A stretch of 64,000 bases of DNA from contig VANK01000004.1 of assembly GCA_008682415.1 (NCBI GenBank), forward strand, positions 1 through 64,000, given 5' to 3'. Each line of letters starts with the position of its first letter. Positions within the stretch are counted from its first letter, which is position 1. The notes beneath the pieces are model-generated. The model was not told the origin of the DNA, made no database searches, and was given only the letters and a program-made list of their open reading frames with translations. The position numbers and the translations under genes are program-made. Shown here in pieces: positions 33,117 through 42,643 of this stretch. Origin of the DNA: Acidobacteria bacterium AB60 (GTDB lineage: Bacteria > Acidobacteriota > Terriglobia > Terriglobales > Acidobacteriaceae).

Positions 33117-33821
33117 TTACTTACCGGAAAGCTTCTGCGAAGCGATCTGGCCGGCCATGCCTTCCTTGTCAGCGTCTTTCACCTTGGCCCAGATCGCGCG
33201 TGCCTGGTCCGTCTTCCCCTCGTCGACGTACAGATTGGCCAGATCAAGCTGCGCCACGCCGGCCGGCACGGTGGTGGTCGGCTTGCCCGCCAGCTCGTTG
33301 TACAGGTCGATGGCCTGTGGATCGCGGCCGGTCTGATGATAGAGGCCGGCCAGGGCCAGCTTGGCCAGGCTCGACAGATTCGAATCCCACGAACCTGCTG
33401 CACTCTTCAGCTCGGACTCCGCCGATCCGGTCTGGCCCAGTTCCTGGTAGGTGATCCCGGCGAAGTAATGGGCCTTTCCGCCCTCCGGCAGCCATCCGTA
33501 TTTATGCGCGACATCAAGAAACTGCTGATTGGCAGCCTTGGCGCGATCTCTCGAGGAGGCATAGCTTCCTGGAGCCGTGGGGGTTCCCGGGGTCGCCAGC
33601 GGGGCGCCATAGGTGTCGAGGGCCGCGCCAAGAGCCGTCTCCGCCGCGCCGGCCTGCACATTCCAAAAGACGATTCCCCCAATGAGGACCGCAAGCACAA
33701 CGACGCCGATAATGACCCAGCGCATAAGGGTGGAACGATGTTCAGTGACCCAGCTGACACTGCCTGCTGTGGCTACGGCGAATTTATCGGTCTTGAGCGC
33801 GTGACGGGTTTGTGTATCCAC
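33117..33821 (-). CDS. YfgM-like membrane-anchored TPR protein
   Basis: 234 aa, GTG start. One N-terminal membrane anchor (RWVIIGVVVLAVLIGGIVFWNV, about residues 34-55) follows a short cytoplasmic segment, and the periplasmic part holds TPR-like helices (YFAGITYQELGQTGSAESELKSA, LALAGLYHQTGRDPQAIDLYNEL, LDLANLYVDEGKTDQARAIWAKV). This is the layout of YfgM, a SecYEG-associated chaperone partner, and of Acidobacteria proteins annotated as tetratricopeptide proteins. Stands 59 nt upstream of the sigma factor on the same strand. Confidence 0.78.
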   Translation of the reverse strand: MDTQTRHALKTDKFAVATAGSVSWVTEHRSTLMRWVIIGVVVLAVLIGGIVFWNVQAGAAETALGAALDTYGAPLATPGTPTAPGSYASSRDRAKAANQQFLDVAHKYGWLPEGGKAHYFAGITYQELGQTGSAESELKSAAGSWDSNLSSLAKLALAGLYHQTGRDPQAIDLYNELAGKPTTTVPAGVAQLDLANLYVDEGKTDQARAIWAKVKDADKEGMAGQIASQKLSGK

Positions 33822-34034
33822 GGAGTTTCTTTTGTCCTTCTCTTGGGTGACTTGCAGGCGGGACCAGCTGATTGGGAGGCGCTACGACTGCAACCATAAC
33901 AGTTTACCAGCGGCTCAAGGTGCGGTCCACAGAACGCAGGTCGTTTACGTGCGCTGGAGTGCCGAACGTCACACCTACCCCTGAGGCGAGGCGGTGGCTT
34001 GCCCTTCCCGCCCCGCGCCGTCTAGCCTAGACCC

Positions 34035-34424
34035 ATGTACGAGGATTTCCACGTTACCGACCACTGGACGGACGAAGATCTGCACTGCCGGTGGAAGGCC
34101 ACGATTGTGGCGATTGCCACCCGTCACGCCGACGCCATTGACATCCGCTTCGACGTGAACGGCCGGCCCATGTGGATTGCCCTCCCCTGCACTGCCTGGC
34201 AGGAGCAGAAGAAGCGCAGCGGCAAGGTCATCACCGACCAGCTCGCCGTCCAGGTCGCGGGACGCTATCTCAAGCAGCTCGTCGAAGAGGGCCACGACAG
34301 CCAACGCGAGATTTACACCATGTCGGTTGAGGAAGTCCTGAGTCACCTGGACGCCGTCGTCTCGGAGGCGAAAGCCCAGGGCTCTCTCCCCTCGTTGCCG
34401 GTCGGGGTGGAAGCGACCGGCTGA
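34035..34424 (+). CDS. Conserved-type hypothetical protein
   Basis: 129 aa soluble protein. Composition is that of a folded alpha/beta protein: HVTDHWTDEDLHCRWKATIV, ADAIDIRFDVNGRPMWIALP, VQVAGRYLKQLVEEGHDSQREIYT. No membrane segment, signal peptide or family motif that I recognise. Divergent from the YfgM-like gene. About 70 nt upstream of the second secreted paralogue, so possibly co-transcribed with it. Confidence 0.7.
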   Translation: MYEDFHVTDHWTDEDLHCRWKATIVAIATRHADAIDIRFDVNGRPMWIALPCTAWQEQKKRSGKVITDQLAVQVAGRYLKQLVEEGHDSQREIYTMSVEEVLSHLDAVVSEAKAQGSLPSLPVGVEATG

Positions 34425-34495
34425 TCCGCACCCGCAAAGCGGAACCGGCTGACCCGTAGCAACGTATTTCCCGGGCATAGAGGTTCCAGGTGCGT

Positions 34496-35338
34496 ATGCT
34501 TTCCTACGTTTGGCTCTATTCCCTTGCCTGCGCGGCAGGCGGTGCGCTCGCCCTCGCCCAGGCGCCGGCCACCGCTCCGCTCCCCGACCCCTACAAATTG
34601 ATGCAGACCGCATTGGCCAACGAGAAGAAGCTGGCCGATGAACAGGAACGCTACGAATGCCGGGTCACCTCCGATGGGGCAGAGTTGGACAAATCCGGGA
34701 AGGTAAAGAAGGAGACAGTCGAGGTCAAAGAGCAGTTTTACGTCAACGGGGTGCAGGTAGAACGCACGATCTCAAAGAACGGGAAGGACCTTACGCCCGA
34801 CCAGACGCGCAAAGAGGATGAGCGCGTGATGAAGGAGACCGTCAAATACAGCAATAAGGCCACCGCAGCGAAGGAATCGGCGAAGCAGGACCAGCAGGCG
34901 CAGGACATTCTGACCGCCATGATGCTGACCAATGGCCGGCGTCAATTTGCGAACGGGCGCAGCGCACTGCTTTACGACATCGTGCCGAATCCAAAGTTCC
35001 AGCCGAAAAATATGACTCAACGCTTTGCCGCGGTGTTGCAGGGAACCATGGCCCTCGACGAACAGTCCGGCGAGATGGTTGATCTCAACGTCCACTCCGT
35101 CAAGGACCTGAAGATCGCAGGCGGCGTGGTGGCAACGCTGCACAAGGGCTTCTGGCTGCATGTGCACAATCAGCCTCAGCCCGATGGCGTGTGGCTAAAC
35201 GACCTCAGCGAAGGCACCGGCGACGCAAGGGCGCTGCTTTTCATTCATCCCTACTTCCGATTCAAGGAAGTGACGGACAACTGTCACCTCTACACCACTT
35301 CCGCTTCGCAAGTAGGCCAGGCGAAGACCGTCAAGTAG
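34496..35338 (+). CDS. Secreted acidobacterial-type protein, paralogue B
   Basis: 280 aa from ATG 34496 (GTG 34490 also possible), with a signal peptide (LYSLACAAGGALALAQA). The same architecture as paralogue A at 30579-31433: DPYKLMQTALANEKKLADEQERYECRV, FYVNGVQVERTISKNGKDL, then a beta-rich C-terminal half (GTMALDEQSGEMVDLNVHSV, GVWLNDLSEGTGDARALLFI). The two genes are on opposite strands and enclose the ECF sigma cluster. Probably a periplasmic lipid or lipoprotein carrier-like fold, unproven. Confidence 0.77.
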   Translation: MLSYVWLYSLACAAGGALALAQAPATAPLPDPYKLMQTALANEKKLADEQERYECRVTSDGAELDKSGKVKKETVEVKEQFYVNGVQVERTISKNGKDLTPDQTRKEDERVMKETVKYSNKATAAKESAKQDQQAQDILTAMMLTNGRRQFANGRSALLYDIVPNPKFQPKNMTQRFAAVLQGTMALDEQSGEMVDLNVHSVKDLKIAGGVVATLHKGFWLHVHNQPQPDGVWLNDLSEGTGDARALLFIHPYFRFKEVTDNCHLYTTSASQVGQAKTVK

Positions 35339-35340
35339 CC

Positions 35341-38088
35341 TTACTCGTGGCGCAGAGCCTGCATCGGCTGCACCCCGGCTGCGCGCCGCGCGGGAATCCA
35401 CGCGGCCGCCAGCGCCACGCACAGCAGCACCGCCACGGCTGAAACGAACGTTCCGGGATCATACGGGGAGATCCCAAACAGCATGGACCGCACCAGGCGT
35501 GTTAAAGGGAGCGCCGACACAAGCCCCGCAGCGACTCCCGCCGCCGTGAGCCAGGAGCTCTCGCGCAGAACCATCACGCACACCTGCTGCGGCATTGCCC
35601 CAAGCGCCATGCGGATGCCAATCTCGTTCGTCCTCTGCGCCACCGTGTACGCCATGATCCCGTAGATACCCACCGCAGCCAGCGACAGCGCCAGCACCCC
35701 AAATACGGTTGTCAGGACCGCCAGGGTGCGTTCCATCTTCATGGTGTCGTCGATCTGCTCGCGCTCGGTGCGGATGTCGATCATCGGCAGATCTGGATCC
35801 ACCTGCTGCACGATGCGACGGAGCGAGGGGACCAAGGTTGTCGCCGGCACCTGTGATCGAATCTGGTAGGTCATGCCGCCGACTTCGCTCTGCTGCACAT
35901 AAGGCAGGTAGAACACTGGCGGAGGATCTTCATTTACATGGGCGTAGCGGGTATTTGCGCAGATGCCCACGATCTGGATCCATTCGGATTTACCATCCCC
36001 ATCCGTCCGAAATCGCTTGCCTATGGCATTTCCATTCGCAAAGCGCGTGCGTGCCAGAGCCTGGTTCACGATCGCGACCTTGGGTGAGGTTGCTGTGTCG
36101 CGCCCGTTGAATCCGCGGCCGGCAATCAATGGAATCCGCATCGTGTGAAAGTAGTCTTGGCCGACCACATTCATATATTCAGGATGTTTCTTACCTGCCG
36201 TGCTCTCGTCCTCCGGCATGAATCCGGAATTCGCCATGCTGTCGGCGACCAACGGAATCCATGCCGGCGCAACCGACTCCACGCCCGCGGCGGACGCGAA
36301 CCTCTGCTCCAGTTCCTGGTGGAGCTTCACATCTTTACCATCCGCATAGCGCTTGGCCGGGGGATGGATGTTAAACATCAGCACGTGGTCCGCGTCAAAT
36401 CCGAGATCCACCGAATTCAGCCGCTCCACCGTCCGCAGAAAAACGCCCGCTCCAATCACCAGCACGGTCGAAAGAGCAATCTGCAGAGCGACGATGCCCT
36501 TGCCGCTCCATGCGCGGGTGCGCCGGGTTACCAGGTGCGCGCTTTCCTTCAGCTGACTGCTCACATCGGTGCGCGCACTCAGCCACGCCGGCAGCAAGCC
36601 GAAGATCGTAGCCGTCGCAAAAGTCACCAGCAAGGCGAAAGCGAAGATAGGCCAGTTGAACGGTATGGGGAGTTCGTGCCGTTCCCATGGGCTATCCAGG
36701 AGGGCAGGCAGCAGATTGCGTCCCGCGAAGCCCAGGATCAGCCCGCCCAATCCGCCTAAGCCCGCAAGCAGCAGGCTCTCGGTGAATAACTGACGCATGA
36801 TTCGCGTCAGCCCCGCGCCCATGGCTTTGCGGACATTGATCTCCCTCTGCCGCTGAGCGCACCTGGCCAGCAGCAGGTTCGCCACATTGACGCACGCCAG
36901 CAACAACAGCAGGACCGTAAATGTGAAAAGCACGTAGATGGGCTTCGATAGCTGGCGATCCATGACGTGCAAGCCGCGGCTTCCGTCCACGACTTGCAGC
37001 TTTGGAAAGGTCTTGCCGGGCTCCGCCTTCAGCAGGCTGGGCATGGCGGCGTCGAAGCGCGCCGCCAGAGCCGCTTGTGCTGTCTCTGCCTTGATTCCAG
37101 GCTTGACGCGCGCCGCAATGTTCACCCACCAGAAGTCCGTTGACTCCAACAGAGATTGCTTCGTCCTCGGATCGATCACCGGCTGCATCGTGATCGGCAC
37201 AAAGAGATCGGGCGAGTTATAGGCGCCCTTCACCCCGGTGAATCCCCGCGGATTCACACCCACGATGGTCATGAGCTGCTGATTCACGCGGACGCTCTGG
37301 CCAATGACCGCGGGAGAGCGGCCATACGCTCGTTCCCAAAGCCCATCGCTGATTACGGCAACCGTCCCGAGGCCCGGACGAGCGTCGTCCGAGGGCTGCA
37401 GCCCCCGGCCCAACTGGATCGGCACCTGCATCTGCTGGTAGAAGTTCCCGGACACCATCACGACTTCCACGCGCTGTGCCTCGCCGCGCACAGTGGCGTT
37501 CATAGTGTTGTCCTTGAAGGCCACAAGGTCCTCAAGCTCGTGATTCTGCGCGCGCAACTGCTGGTAGAGCGGATAAGGAAAGATCGGGGAGACCGTACCG
37601 TGGTTGGGAGCCTCGAACCACTCGCCCCAGCCGCTAATGCCAACGGTCCTTTCCTCCCCGAGCCATTGCAGCAGCCGCAACTGTTCGGGGTGCGGCACCG
37701 TCACGCGCCCGTACAGAATCTGGTGCCCGACCGCAAAGATCGTGACGCTGGCCCCGATCGCCACGGCCAGCGAGCCCGCGCATACCAACGTGAATCCGGG
37801 GCTCTTCCGCAACAGGCGGGCGGCATAGCGAAGGTCGGCCCCAAGTTCGTCGATCCACCTCAATCCCAGGGAAGCGCGCATGCCCTCCTTGTGCACCAGC
37901 GCCGGCCCCAGCGCAATCCGCGCCCGGCGCGCCGCCTCGGCAGGCTGGAGCCCTGAGCGAACCAGGTCCTCGGTCAATCGCTCCAGGTGATCGGCGAGTT
38001 CCGCCTCCATGCCTTCTTCCAGCCGGCTGCGCCGCATGACGGCCCGCAGCCATGACCGCAACCGAGATCCCATTCGCACGAGAAACAT
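35341..38088 (-). CDS. ADOP-type ABC transporter permease (MacB_PCD and FtsX domains), copy 1
   Basis: 915 aa from ATG 38088, preceded by GAGGAG at 4 nt. The cytoplasmic N-terminal extension (EEGMEAELADHLERLTEDLVRSGLQPAEAARRARIALG) is the ADOP hallmark. Then come a TM helix, MacB_PCD (LVFGVGHQILYG-like), the first FtsX core (VLLLLACVNVANLLLARCAQRQREINVRKAMGAG), a second periplasmic domain and a second FtsX core (GIYGIMAYTVAQRTNEIGIRMALGA). No ATPase partner is adjacent. Stop codon lies 2 nt from the convergent paralogue B stop. Confidence 0.9.
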   Translation of the reverse strand: MFLVRMGSRLRSWLRAVMRRSRLEEGMEAELADHLERLTEDLVRSGLQPAEAARRARIALGPALVHKEGMRASLGLRWIDELGADLRYAARLLRKSPGFTLVCAGSLAVAIGASVTIFAVGHQILYGRVTVPHPEQLRLLQWLGEERTVGISGWGEWFEAPNHGTVSPIFPYPLYQQLRAQNHELEDLVAFKDNTMNATVRGEAQRVEVVMVSGNFYQQMQVPIQLGRGLQPSDDARPGLGTVAVISDGLWERAYGRSPAVIGQSVRVNQQLMTIVGVNPRGFTGVKGAYNSPDLFVPITMQPVIDPRTKQSLLESTDFWWVNIAARVKPGIKAETAQAALAARFDAAMPSLLKAEPGKTFPKLQVVDGSRGLHVMDRQLSKPIYVLFTFTVLLLLLACVNVANLLLARCAQRQREINVRKAMGAGLTRIMRQLFTESLLLAGLGGLGGLILGFAGRNLLPALLDSPWERHELPIPFNWPIFAFALLVTFATATIFGLLPAWLSARTDVSSQLKESAHLVTRRTRAWSGKGIVALQIALSTVLVIGAGVFLRTVERLNSVDLGFDADHVLMFNIHPPAKRYADGKDVKLHQELEQRFASAAGVESVAPAWIPLVADSMANSGFMPEDESTAGKKHPEYMNVVGQDYFHTMRIPLIAGRGFNGRDTATSPKVAIVNQALARTRFANGNAIGKRFRTDGDGKSEWIQIVGICANTRYAHVNEDPPPVFYLPYVQQSEVGGMTYQIRSQVPATTLVPSLRRIVQQVDPDLPMIDIRTEREQIDDTMKMERTLAVLTTVFGVLALSLAAVGIYGIMAYTVAQRTNEIGIRMALGAMPQQVCVMVLRESSWLTAAGVAAGLVSALPLTRLVRSMLFGISPYDPGTFVSAVAVLLCVALAAAWIPARRAAGVQPMQALRHE

Positions 38089-38104
38089 TGCTCTCCTCGA
38101 CACT

Positions 38105-38143
38105 CTAGGAAAGAACCGTAGCACCACTCTCCTAGATCGTCAA
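38105..38143 (-). promoter_or_regulatory. Promoter with dyad upstream of ADOP copy 1
   Basis: On the minus strand TTGACG (38143-38138), 17 nt, TACGGT (38120-38115), the -10 preceded by TGC as in an extended -10. A dyad CTAGGA (38105-38110) / TCCTAG (38130-38135) brackets the -10, a plausible repressor site. No regulator gene is adjacent. Confidence 0.55.
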
Positions 38144-38164
38144 GGAGAAGGTGACGACCCTTTG

Positions 38165-38269
38165 CCCCTAATCCACCTGTTCCCTGTTCCCAATTAGGGG
38201 TATAGTTAACGCGGCGGGAGTTCCGCCGTTCCCGCACCCGCCCCCATTGGATGACGCGGCGCGCCGCGT
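38165..38269 (+). promoter_or_regulatory. Dyad-rich leader of the sedolisin gene
   Basis: Three dyads in order: CCCCTAAT (38165-38172)/ATTAGGGG (38193-38200) directly before a -10-like TATAGT (38201-38206); CGGCGG-GAGTT-CCGCCG (38212-38228); and a perfect 16-bp palindrome ACGCGGCGCGCCGCGT (38254-38269). A start near 38213 would give a 5' leader of about 155 nt. No good -35 was found. Confidence 0.45.
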
Positions 38270-38367
38270 GTGCAGCCGCGCTATTTAGGTAAGGTCCCCT
38301 GATTTTCCCCGGCCCTGCAATCGAGTCCTGGTATCACTCCCCCTCGGAAATCGAAAGGAGCAGGCAC

Positions 38368-39969
38368 ATGCCGAATTCCAAAAGAATCTCTCTTGCCGGC
38401 ACCGAGCGCGTCGCGCTCCACGGAGCCCGCGTCATTGGCCCGACTGATCCCCACCAGTTAATCGAGGTTTCGGTGGTGCTGAAACACCGCCAGCCTCTGC
38501 CTTCCGCACAGCATCGTGCCCAACGCTTGTCGCACGAAGAATTCGCGGCCACTTACGGCGCCAACTCCGCCGACGTGGACAAGATTCGCCAGTTCGCTCG
38601 GGAATACAACCTGCAGGTGCTGGAGCGCGGCGACGAGACCCTGCGCCGCACCGTCACTCTGGCCGGCACGGCCGCCAATATGGAAAAGGCCTTCGGTGTC
38701 GAGCTCAACGAGTACGAGCACCCTGAAGGCAGCTACCGGGGACGCATCGGTTCGCTGCAGGTTCCCGAGGAGTATGCAGCCTGCATCGCGGGCGTCTTCG
38801 GGCTCGATGATCGGCCCGTGGCTCATCCCCATTTCCGTTATCACACTCCGAAGGGAGCGTTCGGAGCCAGAGTTTCCTCCACCTCCTACAATCCCAACCA
38901 GGTGGCCGCCTTCTACGGATTTCCAACAGGCGTTGACGTAAGCAGCCAGACCATCGCGCTCATCGAGCTTGGCGGCGGGTACCGGCCGGCGGATATCAAA
39001 AACTACTTCCAGAAACTCGGCCTCGCGGCCCCTCACGTGAAGGCCGTCCTCGTCGATCATGCCCACAATCGCCCCACCACGCCGCAGAGCGCGGACGGTG
39101 AGGTGATGCTCGACATCGAAGTGGCCGGAGCGGCCGCGCCCGGCGTAGGCATAGCGGTCTACTTTGCCCCCAACACTGACCGCGGCTTCCTCGATGCCTT
39201 GAGCACTGCCATCCACGACCAGCTCAACAAGCCTTCCGTCATCTCCATCAGCTGGGGAGGACCGGAGAGCAGCTGGACGGCCCAGTCGATGCAGAACTTC
39301 GACCAGGTTGCGCAAGAGGCGGCTCTCCTGGGCATCACCATCACGGTAGCCGCTGGTGACAATGGATCGAGCGATGGAGTGAACGATGGCCAGAACCACG
39401 TCGACTTCCCGGCGTCTTCCCCCAACGTCCTGGCCTGTGGAGGCACCAACCTGATCGCGGCAAATGGCGCCATCTCGCAGGAGACCGTTTGGAATGATGG
39501 CGGCAACGGCGGGGCGACCGGCGGCGGCTTCAGTGTCGTCTTCGCCAAACCCGCGTATCAGTCGGCGGGGGTCACGGGCACGTTCCGGGGAGTTCCGGAC
39601 GTGGCAGGCGACGCGGATCCGGAGACCGGTTACAACGTCCTGGTTGACGGCCAGAACATGGTGGTCGGTGGAACCAGCGCCGTGGCGCCGCTCTGGGCAG
39701 CCCTGATCGTGCTCATGAACCAGAAGATCGGGCGCCGTTTAGGCTTCCTCAACCCCCTGCTGTACCCCCTCAATCCGCCAGACGGCCTGCGCGACATCAC
39801 GCAAGGCAATAACGGCGCCTTCTCCGCAGGCCCGGGATGGGACGCCACCACAGGCAAGGGAACGCCTATGGCCATGCAGCTCATCTCCGCTCTGACAGCC
39901 GCCACTACGGCAGCAGCAGCTGCCGCTCCACCCGCGGCGGGCAGCCGCAAGCCGGTCACCACCAGCTGA
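38368..39969 (+). CDS. Sedolisin-family (S53) pro-kumamolisin-like peptidase
   Basis: 533 aa. The activation prodomain (about 30-175) has VSVVLKHRQPLP and the MEKAFGVELNEYEH block. The catalytic domain has E245 and D249 in DGEVMLDIEV, the oxyanion Asp in TVAAGDNGSSDG and S437 in GGTSAVAPLWAAL. The calcium site near the C-terminus is RDITQGNNGAFSAGPGWD. Complete. There is no hydrophobic signal peptide at the N-terminus, unusual for an acid peptidase expected to act outside the cell. AGGAG lies 7 nt before the ATG. Confidence 0.92.
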   Translation: MPNSKRISLAGTERVALHGARVIGPTDPHQLIEVSVVLKHRQPLPSAQHRAQRLSHEEFAATYGANSADVDKIRQFAREYNLQVLERGDETLRRTVTLAGTAANMEKAFGVELNEYEHPEGSYRGRIGSLQVPEEYAACIAGVFGLDDRPVAHPHFRYHTPKGAFGARVSSTSYNPNQVAAFYGFPTGVDVSSQTIALIELGGGYRPADIKNYFQKLGLAAPHVKAVLVDHAHNRPTTPQSADGEVMLDIEVAGAAAPGVGIAVYFAPNTDRGFLDALSTAIHDQLNKPSVISISWGGPESSWTAQSMQNFDQVAQEAALLGITITVAAGDNGSSDGVNDGQNHVDFPASSPNVLACGGTNLIAANGAISQETVWNDGGNGGATGGGFSVVFAKPAYQSAGVTGTFRGVPDVAGDADPETGYNVLVDGQNMVVGGTSAVAPLWAALIVLMNQKIGRRLGFLNPLLYPLNPPDGLRDITQGNNGAFSAGPGWDATTGKGTPMAMQLISALTAATTAAAAAAPPAAGSRKPVTTS

Positions 39970-39985
39970 TCTCCGTTCAACCAGA

Positions 39986-40016
39986 GGGCCGCGCCCCGTG
40001 CGCGGCCTTCTTTTTG
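39986..40016 (+). terminator. Rho-independent terminator of the sedolisin gene
   Basis: GGCCGCG (39987-39993) and CGCGGCC (40001-40007) form a 7-bp GC stem with a 7-nt loop, followed by TTCTTTTTG. Lies 17 nt after the stop at 39969. Confidence 0.8.
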
Positions 40017-40093
40017 TCCGTCCCGTCACTTCTTTCCCATCGCTCCATGCGCCCCTCGTATCATGAGGCAATCCCCGCCTCGGGAGGCCGCTT

Positions 40094-42568
40094 TTGCCCG
40101 CATTCATCACTACGGTGCCCACGATTACCCGAAAGCTGAGCAAGAGCCCCGGATTCACCGTTGCCGCCGTGCTCATCCTGGCGCTCGGAATCGGCGCCAC
40201 AACCGCCATCTTCTCTCTGGTAGAGGGCGTTCTGTTGCGGCCCCTTCCTTTCCGAGATCCAGATCGTATTGTGCAACTGGGAGAACACGTCGGCGACAAC
40301 CCCGGCATAGGCGCCCGCGCAGCAGATATTCCCGCCTATTCGGCCCAGACCGCGGCATTCTCCTCGGTTGGCGGCTACGCCAACGTGAGCTTTGAAGTCT
40401 CGGGCGGAGCCACCCCTGAGGTGGTCAACGCCACGCGGATGACCGCAGGCGCTTTTACCACTCTGGCGGTTCAACCCGCCGTCGGAAGGCTCTTCACGGC
40501 CGAGGAAGAGGACGCCGGCAAAGCTCTGGCCGTCATCTCCGACGCGCTTTGGCAAAATCGCTACCACCGCGATCCGCGCATCGTGGGCACGAGCGTCTCT
40601 TTGGACCGCAAGACTTTCACCATCATCGGCGTCATGCCTCGCAGCTTCGAATTCCCTCTGCAGCCAGGCCGGCTCAATCGCACCGAGCTTTGGATTCCCA
40701 TGAGTCTGAGCGGCGGCGAGCTGTCCATTCAAAACGCCGGTGTATGGGGATATCAGATGATCGCGCGCCTGAAAGATGGCGTGACCGAACAACAGGCGCG
40801 CGAAGACGCTGGGCGCGTTGCGCAGGACATCAAGCGCAACTTCCCCACCGGCATGGCGGCTATCCGCATCCGCGGCGACGTTAATCTTCTTCGCGAAGCT
40901 ACCGTCGCGAACGCGAAACCTCTGCTCCGCATCCTCTTTGTCGCGGTAACCATTGTTCTCCTCATCGCCTGCGCCAACGTTGCGGGGCTCATGTTGGTGC
41001 GAGCCATTCGCCTGCGCCGCGAATATGCCTTACGCCGCGCGCTCGGCGCCAACTCCCGTGTGCTCGTCCGCGACTCCATCTGCGAGGGCCTGATCATCAG
41101 CCTCGCCGGCGGAGTTTTGGGACTCGCCTTTGCCGCTTTCGTGGTTCGCTTGGCCCTGCACGTCCTCCCCGAGACCATGCCCCGCATCGACGCAATCTCC
41201 ATCGATGCCGGCGCGGCGCTCTTCGCCTTGCTGCTCAGTCTGCTCACGGGCACTCTCTGCAGTCTCGCTCCGGCCTTCGCCGCCATGCGGACCAACCTGT
41301 CTCAGAGTCTGAACGAGGGAACCCGCACCAGTTCCGGCGCGGCCGACTACAGCTGGCTCCGCTCCGCGCTCGTGGTGGCTGAGATCGCGATCGCCCTGCT
41401 GCTTCTCAACCTGGCCGGTGCTTTCTTGCGCAGCTTTCAAAAGATGCGTGCTGTCGATCCCGGGTTCCGCGCCGACCACGCTCTGGTCGCCGGGTACCAG
41501 CTTCCCCGCAACGTATATCCAACCAACACCACCGCGCTCACCTTCTCCCGAAACCTCATCGATCATCTCGCGAGCAAGCCGGGTATTACGGCCGCCGGAA
41601 TCACCAACAATCTGCCCGCCGCCGGCTCCTTCGCCATGGCCGCCTATACCATCGAGGGCGAGCCTGAAGAAGGATGGAAGCTCAAATTTGCGCCGTTTGG
41701 GATCATCTACGGTGAATACTTCGCCGCCATGGGGATTCGTTTGGTCGAGGGACGCACCTTCACTCCCGCTGATAAGGCCGATTCTCCCCTCGTGATCATC
41801 GTCAACGAATCGATGGCAAGAGACTGCTGGCCCGGCCAGAGCCCGCTTGGCAAACGCATGCACGTCGGCAATCCTCGCAAAGGCCTGCCGTGGGCCACCG
41901 TGGTCGGAATTGTGGCCGATACCAAAAGCGGCGCGCTGGATGAACCAACCCGCGACCAGTGGTACGCTCCCCTGCAGCAGCCCGCCATTCTCGTGGGACG
42001 AAATGCACCGGACACCCTCAGCCGGGCAGCCGGCGGATTCATCGCGGTTCGCTCCGTGCTTCCTTCCGAGAGCCTCATCGAGACGTTGCGATCAAGCGTG
42101 GCCGAGATCGATCCGGCCTTGGCGCTCAACCCGGTGCAGCCGATGACCGAGGTCGTCGCGAACGTCGAGGCGCCCCGCCGCTTCAATACGGACCTGATCA
42201 CCTCGTTCGCTCTCGGAGCTCTGCTGCTGGCTGCGGCGGGCATCTACACCGTGATCGCGTTTTCCGTTTCCCTGCGCGTTCAGGAGATCGCCATACGGAT
42301 GGCGATGGGGGCGCAGCGGCGGAATATTGCTCGGCTCATCCTGTTCTCCGCGGCAAAGATGGCACTGCTGGGATGCGGTCTGGGGCTCGCGGCTTCGTTC
42401 GCGGTGGCGCGCTTCGTGCGCTCGTTTCTCTTCGAGGTCAGCCCGACGGATACGGGAATCTACGCTCTCGGTGCGGGATTCATGATTTTGCTTGCGTTGC
42501 TGGCGTCCGCTCTGCCCGCCTCGCGCGCGGCATCAACGGACCCAATCGAAATCCTGCGTTCGGCCTAG
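40094..42568 (+). CDS. ADOP-type ABC transporter permease, copy 2 (no N-terminal extension)
   Basis: 824 aa, TTG start supported by GGAGG 7 nt upstream; GTG at 40115 is the alternative. It goes almost directly to TM1 ([37 protein letters not shown]), so the ~80-residue cytoplasmic region of ADOP proteins is absent. Then MacB_PCD, FtsX core one ([34 protein letters not shown]), a second MacB_PCD and FtsX core two ([26 protein letters not shown]). About 125 nt after the sedolisin, with a terminator between. Probably cognate to an unlinked ATPase, or none. Confidence 0.88.
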   Translation: MPAFITTVPTITRKLSKSPGFTVAAVLILALGIGATTAIFSLVEGVLLRPLPFRDPDRIVQLGEHVGDNPGIGARAADIPAYSAQTAAFSSVGGYANVSFEVSGGATPEVVNATRMTAGAFTTLAVQPAVGRLFTAEEEDAGKALAVISDALWQNRYHRDPRIVGTSVSLDRKTFTIIGVMPRSFEFPLQPGRLNRTELWIPMSLSGGELSIQNAGVWGYQMIARLKDGVTEQQAREDAGRVAQDIKRNFPTGMAAIRIRGDVNLLREATVANAKPLLRILFVAVTIVLLIACANVAGLMLVRAIRLRREYALRRALGANSRVLVRDSICEGLIISLAGGVLGLAFAAFVVRLALHVLPETMPRIDAISIDAGAALFALLLSLLTGTLCSLAPAFAAMRTNLSQSLNEGTRTSSGAADYSWLRSALVVAEIAIALLLLNLAGAFLRSFQKMRAVDPGFRADHALVAGYQLPRNVYPTNTTALTFSRNLIDHLASKPGITAAGITNNLPAAGSFAMAAYTIEGEPEEGWKLKFAPFGIIYGEYFAAMGIRLVEGRTFTPADKADSPLVIIVNESMARDCWPGQSPLGKRMHVGNPRKGLPWATVVGIVADTKSGALDEPTRDQWYAPLQQPAILVGRNAPDTLSRAAGGFIAVRSVLPSESLIETLRSSVAEIDPALALNPVQPMTEVVANVEAPRRFNTDLITSFALGALLLAAAGIYTVIAFSVSLRVQEIAIRMAMGAQRRNIARLILFSAAKMALLGCGLGLAASFAVARFVRSFLFEVSPTDTGIYALGAGFMILLALLASALPASRAASTDPIEILRSA

Positions 42569-42643
42569 AACACTCCGCGCGGGACCGACGGAGGTTCATC
42601 CTCGTAGGCTCGCTCGGCACCCGATCGACTGACGAGGTACCCG

